The position numbers and the translations under genes were made by a program. Shown here piece by piece: positions 1 to 4,950 of a DNA stretch of 6,476 nt. The notes beneath the pieces are model-generated. The model was not told the origin of the DNA. It made no database searches and worked only from the letters and a program-made list of their open reading frames with translations. This DNA comes from Oscillospiraceae bacterium (GTDB lineage Bacteria; Bacillota; Clostridia; Oscillospirales; Ruminococcaceae), in NCBI GenBank assembly GCA_014796735.1, contig JAAVIG010000130.1, positions 1 to 6,476 of the forward strand, in the 5' to 3' direction. Within the stretch, counting starts at the first letter, position 1. Every line of letters begins with the position of its first letter.

Positions 1-621
1 ACCGTAACAGTTATCCACCATAATAACGGCATTGCTGCCCACTGCTCTCACCGCTTCAACTATCTCCATTATAACGGACACCGTAAGAGAGGGACGAAGC
101 GAGTAACCTCTCGAACGCTGTATATAAACCACCTTGGCGTTTTTTGCGTTTTCCATGATAGCTTTTATATCGGGCTTTCCGTCTGGAAGCAGATCGATCT
201 GCTTATATCTTACTCCGTACTCTTTAAGCGAGCCGCCTCTTTCCCCGAAGATCACCTCTTCAAGCGTATCGTAGGGTCGCCCCGTCACCGCCAGAAGCAG
301 ATCGTTCGGTCTTAAAACTCCGAAAAGAGCGGTTGAAATTGCGTGAGTGCCGTTTACAAAGCTGTGCCTTACAAGAGCGTCCTCCGCTCCGAACACCTGC
401 GCAAAAACTGCATCAGCTTTATCTCTTCCGTCGTCGCCGTAGCCGTAGCCCGTAGTACCCTTCAAATGCATATCCGCAACGCCGTTGTCGATAAACGCCT
501 TAAGCACTCTTTCGCTGTTGCGGCGGCAAATCTCATCTATACGCGCAAATGCTCCCTCCGCCTTATCCTCTGCCTTGTCTGCCGCAACAAACAGTTTTTC
601 GTCAAAATTAAATTCCGTCAT
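1..621 (-). CDS. YnbB-like PLP-dependent 'methionine gamma-lyase / aluminium resistance' family protein, 3' part missing
   Basis: This is the first 207 residues of a cytosolic fold-type I PLP enzyme family annotated as cystathionine beta-lyase-like or aluminium resistance protein (B. subtilis YnbB; Met_gamma_lyase family, usually a little over 400 aa). The true substrate is not settled; a C-S lyase role on sulfur amino acids is inferred from the fold. The reading frame is absent from a simple start-to-stop search because the stop lies beyond the left edge. Family landmarks seen are GTTGYGY (residues 55-61), FGAEDALVR (77-85), NGTHAIS (90-96), VTGRPYDTLEEVI (112-124), QRSRGYS (168-174) and VDNCYG (202-207). 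The last is where the cofactor-binding Asp of the fold is expected; the Schiff-base Lys would lie further on, outside the window. The ATG at 621 has an AGGAAAG Shine-Dalgarno at 632-626, spaced only 4 nt. The family is certain; the exact reaction is not. Confidence 0.92.
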   Translation of the reverse strand, partial: MTEFNFDEKLFVAADKAEDKAEGAFARIDEICRRNSERVLKAFIDNGVADMHLKGTTGYGYGDDGRDKADAVFAQVFGAEDALVRHSFVNGTHAISTALFGVLRPNDLLLAVTGRPYDTLEEVIFGERGGSLKEYGVRYKQIDLLPDGKPDIKAIMENAKNAKVVYIQRSRGYSLRPSLTVSVIMEIVEAVRAVGSNAVIMVDNCYG

Positions 622-719
622 ATCTCTTTCCTGCTTATATTAATATTCAGTTAAAATGAAAGCTGTCATGATTTTTGGGTCAATGCTTTTTGCTTAGATT
701 TTTGTGTACTGCCTTTGTT

Positions 720-725
720 ATTATA
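720..725 (-). promoter_or_regulatory. Possible -10 box for the YnbB-like gene
   Basis: A perfect TATAAT hexamer lies on the minus strand in the 165-base gap between the acetyltransferase gene and the YnbB-like gene, which would give a leader of about 90 nt. No acceptable -35 box lies 16-18 bases upstream (the sequence there is A-rich) and there is no TG extension, so the match could be chance in AT-rich DNA. The rest of the gap (622-786) shows no clear intrinsic terminator. Read-through from the peptidase operon is therefore an alternative way to express the downstream gene. Confidence 0.28.
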
Positions 726-786
726 CCTGCGTTTTGAAAATTCTTTTTTACGGTCACTTCCTTTAAAACAGTGTATTTATTGTCGA

Positions 787-1536
787 TCATTTATTCGGAA
801 AAACGGTCACAGCCTTTCCGCATTCGTAAAAACCCGCCTTGCGGTAAAACGGACTTAGCTCCTCCTTGCAAAGTATGCAGACTTCCCTGCCCTGTCCCTC
901 GAAATAAAGCCCTAACCGTCTCAAAAGCTTTTTGGCTTCACCTTTCCCTCTTGCTTCGTTTTTTGTTGCCACAAGGGAGATAAAAACGGTGCCGTTCATA
1001 TCCGCCATAACCGTTGCGGTCGCTCCGCCGTACACGTAAACGGAAGCTATCCCGTGCCTTATCTTATGATTTATATCGGTATACCAATCATCATACTTTA
1101 TTTTGGGGAATCCGTCCTTTACGATCGGAAAAACGGTATCAAGCTGCGGATTTACCTTTATTTCCTCTATTGAAGGTATTTCCTCGTTTTCGGGAATAAG
1201 CCGGGAGGAAAATTTATAGATCAGACTTTCCTCGTTATTGCTCCAGCCTGCCGCAGCCAATCTTGTACCCGTTTCCATTCCGCAAAGTGCCGAAGTGAAG
1301 CCGCACACCTTTAAGAACAAAGACAGCTCCTCCATTGTGTCCTCGGATATACCGCCCTTGGTTCTTATTACAAGGTCGTTATAGTACCGTCCTATTAAAA
1401 CACCCTTTCCGCCGTAAACGGAAAAGAAATCGTAATCGCTGTATGCCTTTAAATTGGAGGCGATCTTAAGCGAAAAAATATCGTTTGCGTCCGAAAGCAG
1501 CCTTTGCGCTGTTTTTATGTCGATTTGAGTTATCAT
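787..1536 (-). CDS. GNAT-family N-acetyltransferase, third gene of the M42 operon
   Basis: This is a 249-residue cytosolic protein whose C-terminal half is a GNAT domain that would transfer an acetyl group from acetyl-CoA; the substrate cannot be told. The acetyl-CoA signature is clear: a beta strand VFISLVAT (184-191) runs into EARGKGEAKKLL (194-205), with the R-G-K-G-E-A pyrophosphate loop at 196-201. Motif B follows at 222-236 (LCKEELSPFYRKAGF), with Tyr231 in the place of the usual general acid. Residues 1 to about 115 form a second region without a CoA motif, as in two-lobed clostridial GNAT proteins; this reading is inferred. The gene starts 11 bases after the M42 stop. The ATG at 1536 has no good Shine-Dalgarno (only TAGAAATT precedes it), and upstream in-frame sequence offers no ATG, GTG or TTG before a stop, so coupling to translation of the peptidase gene is likely. 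No convincing terminator follows the stop. Confidence 0.85.
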   Translation of the reverse strand: MITQIDIKTAQRLLSDANDIFSLKIASNLKAYSDYDFFSVYGGKGVLIGRYYNDLVIRTKGGISEDTMEELSLFLKVCGFTSALCGMETGTRLAAAGWSNNEESLIYKFSSRLIPENEEIPSIEEIKVNPQLDTVFPIVKDGFPKIKYDDWYTDINHKIRHGIASVYVYGGATATVMADMNGTVFISLVATKNEARGKGEAKKLLRRLGLYFEGQGREVCILCKEELSPFYRKAGFYECGKAVTVFPNK

Positions 1537-1547
1537 AATTTCTATAT

Positions 1548-2576
1548 TCAGTTCAGCTCTCCAAGCTTATCTATCAAAGCCGCCGCTAATCTCGCGGTAT
1601 CATGCATATCCGATTCCTTTATGACGCAGTTGGGAGAATGTAAATATCTGCAGGGCACCGAAACCGCCATAGTGCGCACACCGCCCGCTGTTTTATGAAT
1701 TGCTCCGCTGTCATTGCCGCCCGCAACCACCGTTTTGGTCTGGCATTTTACGCCTATCTCTTTTGCCGTATCGAATCCGAGCTTATACAGCTCCCTGTCG
1801 TAAACCGTACCTCTGTCCATATAGGAAACGACCGCGCCGTTTCCCAAAACGCAAACCTTTTTTTCTCCCTCAACTCCGCTTATATCACATGCGGTAGTTG
1901 TCTCAAGCACAACGGCAATATCCGGATTTACCGAGTATGCCGCCGCTGTTGCTCCTCTTGTTCCTATTTCCTCCTGAACGGTAAACACAAAAGTAACGTC
2001 GTAAGTCAGCTCGCTGTTTATCATCTCGATCATTATTGCGCAGCCTATACGGTCGTCAAGTGCCTTTCCGGACATAAAGCCGTCGCCGAGCTCTGACTGT
2101 TCGCCCGTAAAATAAGCAAAGTCACCGAGAGAAACAAGTTTTTCCGCTTCCTCCTTATTTTCCGCGCCTACATCTATCCTTAGATCCGAAATTTTAGGCT
2201 GTGCGCTTCGCTCCTCGTCTTTAAGCAAATGCAAAGGCTTTCCCGCAACAGCACCGTAAATATTATCCTTGATCACAAGTTGTCTGCCGAACACCACGCA
2301 GGGGAGCACACCTCCCACCGGAGCAAAGCAAAGGCTCCCGTCGTCGTCGATATGACTTACAATAAATCCCACCTCGTCCATATGCGCCGCAACCATAAGC
2401 TTTTTTGCGGGGGTTTTTCTGCCCTTTTTCTCAACAATCAGGTTTCCGAGATTGTCAACCTTATAATTTACATCCTCGGGCAAAAGAGAAATTATCTTTT
2501 CCCTTACCCTGCCTTCATCGCCGCTTGTTCCGTTTATTGCGGAAAGCTCTTTTACAAGCTGTTTTAAATTATCCAT
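1548..2576 (-). CDS. M42-family metallo-aminopeptidase (TET/FrvX-type), second copy
   Basis: This is a 342-residue cytosolic dinuclear-metal aminopeptidase of family M42, enzymes that typically form large tetrahedral (TET) or smaller oligomers and release N-terminal residues from short peptides. Metal and catalytic residues are all visible: His65 in AAHMDEVG, Asp174 in GKALDDRIG, the QEE motif with Glu202 and Glu203, Glu225 in VVLETT and His313 in RYLHSP. The GGNDSGAIH loop is at 286-294. The length is normal for the family. A longer in-frame ATG exists at 2624, but it lies inside the upstream peptidase and would add 16 unrelated residues. The ATG at 2576 has a strong GGAGG (2590-2586) 9 nt away, and MDNLKQLVKELSAINGTSG matches how the family begins. 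Only one base separates it from the upstream paralogue's stop, so the two are surely co-transcribed. Peptide specificity is unknown. Confidence 0.95.
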   Translation of the reverse strand: MDNLKQLVKELSAINGTSGDEGRVREKIISLLPEDVNYKVDNLGNLIVEKKGRKTPAKKLMVAAHMDEVGFIVSHIDDDGSLCFAPVGGVLPCVVFGRQLVIKDNIYGAVAGKPLHLLKDEERSAQPKISDLRIDVGAENKEEAEKLVSLGDFAYFTGEQSELGDGFMSGKALDDRIGCAIMIEMINSELTYDVTFVFTVQEEIGTRGATAAAYSVNPDIAVVLETTTACDISGVEGEKKVCVLGNGAVVSYMDRGTVYDRELYKLGFDTAKEIGVKCQTKTVVAGGNDSGAIHKTAGGVRTMAVSVPCRYLHSPNCVIKESDMHDTARLAAALIDKLGELN

Positions 2577-2577
2577 T

Positions 2578-3597
2578 TTACTTTTCCTCCAATCCGCATT
2601 TGATATACTCCGCCAAAAGCTCACCGGTGTGCTTAATATCCTCTAAATCCAGTACCTCACAGGGCGTATGCATATATCTTTGAGGAATAGAAATAAGTCC
2701 TGTTCTAACTCCGCCTTTTGTAAGCGAAATATTGTCCGCGTTTGTACCCGTACCGCGGCTCATGACCTCGGACTGATATGGAATTTCCTTTTCCTTGGCG
2801 ATTTTTATAAGTTTTTCGGTCATTTCCCTGTCCAATGTGGGAGCAATACCAATCATGGGTCCCTTTCCCAATTTACCCGCCTGATCGGAAGGCACGCCCT
2901 TGCTTACGGCAAAGCTTACGTCAAAGGCAATGGCGTAATCGGGGTCAACATTAAAGGCAGACACCTTCGCACCACGGCACCCTACCTCCTCCTGTGCCGA
3001 AAACTGCACGGCAAGTCGGAAAGGCAGATTTGTTTCATTTTTCAGCAGGTCAAGCGCATATAAGATCGTAACTACCCCTGCCCTGTCGTCGGAAGCGGGA
3101 GTACATACCCTGCTGCCCGCAAGCTTAGAGAAAAAGCCTTCGAGTACAACCAGGTCGCCCAAGGAAATTACCTTTTCCGCCTGTTCCTTAGTCATTCCTA
3201 CATCTATTGCAATATCCTCAAGCTTTGGAGCTTTATCCCTGTCCTCTGCAACATGAGGCGGCAAAGTGGAGATAACGCCCTTTACCTTTTCCCTGCCGTA
3301 TATCGTAACGTTCTGTGCAAGGAGAGTGCGCATATCTATTCCCATTTTACCGACTTTTACAAAGCCGTCGTCGTCAATATAAGTAACTATCATGCCTATA
3401 CGGTCGATGTGAGCGTCCAAAAGCAAAGTAGGCTTGCCTTCATCGCCGATATAGCCGATAACGTTTCCGAAATCGTCGGCTTTCACATTGTCGGTATATT
3501 CCGAAAGCAGCTTTATAACGGTTTCGTGAGCCGCTTTTTCTCCTCCGCTTACCGCGGGTAAAGCGCAAAGAGCTTCAAGAGTTTTTTCAATATTCAT
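2578..3597 (-). CDS. M42-family metallo-aminopeptidase (TET/FrvX-type), first copy
   Basis: This 339-residue protein is a second, divergent M42 peptidase and the first gene of the operon. Expected residues are in place: His63 in DAHIDRIG, Asp170 in SPA-type loop PASDDRAG, Glu203-Glu204 in QEEVG, Asp226 in AFDVSF and His310 in RYMHTP. It differs from its neighbour at subfamily-defining spots: the second-shell loop reads GTGTNADNIS (282-291) in place of GGNDSGAIH, the third-metal-site acid is Asp instead of Glu, and it carries the GKLGKGPMIG stretch (241-250) typical of one clostridial M42 group. This suggests an old paralogue pair, not a recent duplication. The ATG at 3597 is preceded by AAAGGA (3611-3606) with 8 nt spacing, and a good promoter lies about 70 bases upstream. 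The fold and metal chemistry are secure; the preferred peptides are not known. Confidence 0.95.
   Translation of the reverse strand: MNIEKTLEALCALPAVSGGEKAAHETVIKLLSEYTDNVKADDFGNVIGYIGDEGKPTLLLDAHIDRIGMIVTYIDDDGFVKVGKMGIDMRTLLAQNVTIYGREKVKGVISTLPPHVAEDRDKAPKLEDIAIDVGMTKEQAEKVISLGDLVVLEGFFSKLAGSRVCTPASDDRAGVVTILYALDLLKNETNLPFRLAVQFSAQEEVGCRGAKVSAFNVDPDYAIAFDVSFAVSKGVPSDQAGKLGKGPMIGIAPTLDREMTEKLIKIAKEKEIPYQSEVMSRGTGTNADNISLTKGGVRTGLISIPQRYMHTPCEVLDLEDIKHTGELLAEYIKCGLEEK
2581..2590 (-). promoter_or_regulatory. Shine-Dalgarno site fixing the start of the second M42 gene
   Basis: GGAGGAAAAG on the minus strand is formed by the last codons of the first M42 gene (…LEEK) and sits 9 nt (from GGAGG) before the ATG at 2576. 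It decides in favour of that ATG over the in-frame ATG at 2624. Because it lies within the upstream coding sequence, initiation is probably coupled to termination of the first peptidase. Confidence 0.85.
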
Positions 3598-3664
3598 ATC
3601 ATCATTCCTTTTCGTTGGAAAATTTTATTTGTTCAATTTCCTTTTTTTCACAGCAGCTTGTTAT

Positions 3665-3693
3665 AGTATACCCCCAAATCCTTTAATAGTCAA
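3665..3693 (-). promoter_or_regulatory. Sigma-A promoter of the M42-M42-GNAT operon
   Basis: On the minus strand TTGACT (3693-3688) is separated by exactly 17 bases from TATACT (3670-3665); each box matches the consensus at five of six positions. The start of transcription would be near 3658, giving a leader of about 60 nt before the first M42 ATG. The spacer carries a run of five Gs next to the -10 box. It is the only good promoter between the yicC terminator and the peptidase genes. Confidence 0.8.
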
Positions 3694-3789
3694 TAATAAT
3701 CCTATATCGGTATTGCCAAAGTTTTGAGGTTAAAAGCACAGTAAATTGGTTAAAAGTTAAAAACTGCCGAATTGATTGGGGATATACAC

Positions 3790-3822
3790 AAAAAACCGCC
3801 TAAAATCTATCATTTTAAGCGG
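3790..3822 (-). terminator. yicC: Intrinsic terminator of yicC
   Basis: On the minus strand an 11-bp stem (CCGCTTAAAAT at 3822-3812 with ATTTTAGGCGG at 3806-3796, one G-U pair) closes a 5-nt loop and is followed at once by six Ts (3795-3790). It lies about 20 bases past the yicC stop codon and separates yicC from the peptidase operon. The opposite strand has no comparable T tract. Confidence 0.9.
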
Positions 3823-3841
3823 CATTTTATGTATTAAAAAA

Positions 3842-4717
3842 TTATTCTATATTCTGGATCTGTTCCCTTATTTTTTCGATCTCGCTTTTCATCTCGATAA
3901 CGATCTTTGTAATTGAAACGTCCTGCGCCTTTGAACCGATAGTGTTTGATTCTCTGTTCAGCTCCTGAACCATAAAATCAAGCTTTCTTCCGATAGGCTC
4001 TGTGCTGTCGCACATTTCACGGAACTGCTTAAAGTGAGAATGTAATCTGACCGTTTCCTCGTCAACCGCCGTTTTTTCGGCAAATATCGCCGCCTCGGTC
4101 AAAATACGCTGCTCGTCGATCTGCTTGTCCTCTAAAATTTCGGTGATTTTTTCATACAGCCTTTGACGGTAAGCCTCGGTGGTTTTCGGCGACAGCTTCT
4201 CAACCTCGCCTGTCATTTTTTCTATATTGGAAAGCTTCTCTAATATATCGGACTTAAGCTTTTCGCCCTCTTTTTCACGCATTTCCGCAAAATGCTTCAG
4301 TGCTTCCTCCGCAACGGATCTTACCGCCGCCCAGATCTCCTCCTCGTCCGCTTCCGTGCGTACAACGGTAAAAGCGTCCGTCATACGGAAAATATCGGTC
4401 AACGAAAGATTATCGTTTAAACCAAGCTCATCGCCGCATCTGCGCATTTCCTCAAGGTAGTTCTTAACTACGGGAATATTAACGGTAACGGCGGTCGAAC
4501 GGTTTTCAACGTCTGTAACGGAAAGATAAACCTCCGCTTTGCCTCTGCTGATTGTTCCTTTAACAAGCGTTTTAAGCTTTTCCTCAAGGTATGTATAGCT
4601 GCGCGGAAGCTTTGCGGAAAGCTCACAGTACCTGCTGTTTACGGAACGTATTTCAACAAGATATTCTTTTCCGCCGATGATGTTTCTTGACCTGCCAAAG
4701 CCTGTCATACTGCGCAT
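3842..4717 (-). CDS. yicC: YicC/YloC family endoribonuclease or RNase adaptor
   Basis: This is a complete 291-residue YicC family protein. Members (E. coli YicC, B. subtilis YloC) are cytosolic oligomeric proteins with endoribonuclease activity and a role in RNA turnover; that is family knowledge, not visible here. The N-terminal YicC domain starts with the hallmark MRSMTGFGR (residues 1-9) and spans roughly residues 2-155, with the conserved EIRSVNSRY (22-30) and ISRGK (56-60). The C-terminal DUF1732 domain has DEETVRLHSHFKQF (219-232), GRKLDFMVQELNRESNTIGSK split over 243-263 and KIREQIQNIE (282-291). An in-frame ATG eight codons upstream (4741) is unlikely: the ATG at 4717 has AGGTGA 8 nt away and matches the family start. 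The gene has its own promoter and terminator; the remA-gmk-rpoZ genes that often follow yicC in Firmicutes are not here. Confidence 0.96.
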   Translation of the reverse strand: MRSMTGFGRSRNIIGGKEYLVEIRSVNSRYCELSAKLPRSYTYLEEKLKTLVKGTISRGKAEVYLSVTDVENRSTAVTVNIPVVKNYLEEMRRCGDELGLNDNLSLTDIFRMTDAFTVVRTEADEEEIWAAVRSVAEEALKHFAEMREKEGEKLKSDILEKLSNIEKMTGEVEKLSPKTTEAYRQRLYEKITEILEDKQIDEQRILTEAAIFAEKTAVDEETVRLHSHFKQFREMCDSTEPIGRKLDFMVQELNRESNTIGSKAQDVSITKIVIEMKSEIEKIREQIQNIE

Positions 4718-4724
4718 TATAAAG

Positions 4725-4730
4725 TCACCT
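4725..4730 (-). promoter_or_regulatory. yicC: Shine-Dalgarno site fixing the yicC start
   Basis: AGGTGA on the minus strand (4730-4725) ends 7-8 nt before the ATG at 4717, ideal spacing. The alternative in-frame ATG at 4741 has no purine-rich site at the right distance, so the shorter product beginning MRSMTGFGR is preferred. Confidence 0.8.
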
Positions 4731-4768
4731 GCCCCTATCATGCATTTATTTTTAAAATTTCCTTTTAT

Positions 4769-4797
4769 ATTTTACACTTTTAGCAGCGCTTTGTCAA
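4769..4797 (-). promoter_or_regulatory. yicC: Sigma-A promoter of yicC
   Basis: On the minus strand a perfect -35 box TTGACA (4797-4792) is followed after exactly 17 bases by TAAAAT (4774-4769), five of six matches to the -10 consensus. Transcription would begin near 4762, leaving a leader of about 45 nt. The promoter begins only about 10 bases beyond the T tract of the glnN-side terminator, so the two units are compactly but cleanly separated. Confidence 0.85.
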
Positions 4798-4805
4798 GCT
4801 TTTCC

Positions 4806-4840
4806 AAAAAAAGCGGCTATGGCATATTTCAGCCATAGCC
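4806..4840 (-). terminator. glnN: Intrinsic terminator downstream of glnN
   Basis: A perfect 9-bp stem, GGCTATGGC (4840-4832) with GCCATAGCC (4823-4815) on the minus strand, closes an 8-nt loop and is followed by GC and then seven Ts (4812-4806). It would end transcripts coming from glnN, 111 bases after its stop codon, just ahead of the yicC promoter. Confidence 0.92.
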
Positions 4841-4863
4841 TAAGGAAAAGGGTGCAGGTATAT

Positions 4864-4896
4864 GAACGTATTTTCAACTTTTTTGAAAATATGTTC
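4864..4896. repeat. 14-bp inverted repeat (AT-rich hairpin or dyad) after glnN
   Basis: GAACGTATTTTCAA (4864-4877) and TTGAAAATATGTTC (4883-4896) form an inverted repeat around a 5-base centre, with one imperfect position (G-U in plus-strand RNA, A-C in minus-strand RNA). No T tract follows on either strand, so it is not a classical terminator. It could be an RNA hairpin in the glnN 3' region, a 3'-end protecting structure, or a DNA-binding dyad. Confidence 0.6.
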
Positions 4897-4897
4897 T

Positions 4898-4919
4898 CTT
4901 AAAGCATTTCTGCTCTAAG
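4898..4919 (-). other. Small GAAA-loop hairpin after glnN
   Basis: In minus-strand RNA CTTAGAGCA (4919-4911) pairs with TGCTTTAAG (4906-4898), nine pairs including one G-U, capped by a GAAA tetraloop of the stable GNRA class. It starts 32 bases after the glnN stop and is the first of three hairpins in a row before the yicC promoter. Whether it has a function is unknown. Confidence 0.5.
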
Positions 4920-4950
4920 GCAATTTTAATAAATATAACCGTTCGTACAA

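Noticed and set aside
343..654. Plus-strand open frame of 103 codons overlapping the left-edge gene
   Set aside because: It is antisense to the well-conserved YnbB-like coding sequence and has no family features; other plus-strand frames in the window (for example 1695-2096, 2229-2567, 2668-3063, 3253-3561, 4179-4460 and 5522-5803) are likewise antisense shadows.
678..683. TTGACC as a -35 box for the YnbB-like gene
   Set aside because: At 16-18 bases downstream there is only TTCATT or similar, at most three of six matches to a -10 box.
2577..2624. Sixteen-codon N-terminal extension of the second M42 peptidase
   Set aside because: It lies inside the upstream peptidase gene, reads as unrelated residues, and the ATG at 2576 has a strong, well-spaced Shine-Dalgarno and a family-typical start.
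4718..4741. Eight-codon N-terminal extension of YicC (MIGAGDFI)
   Set aside because: There is no ribosome site for it, and its own codons contain the AGGTGA that serves the conserved MRSMTGFGR start.
4841..4950. Glutamine riboswitch (glnA RNA or downstream-peptide type) next to glnN
   Set aside because: The segment lies downstream of glnN and ahead of yicC, and I could not recognise the conserved core of those riboswitches in it; only simple hairpins are visible.
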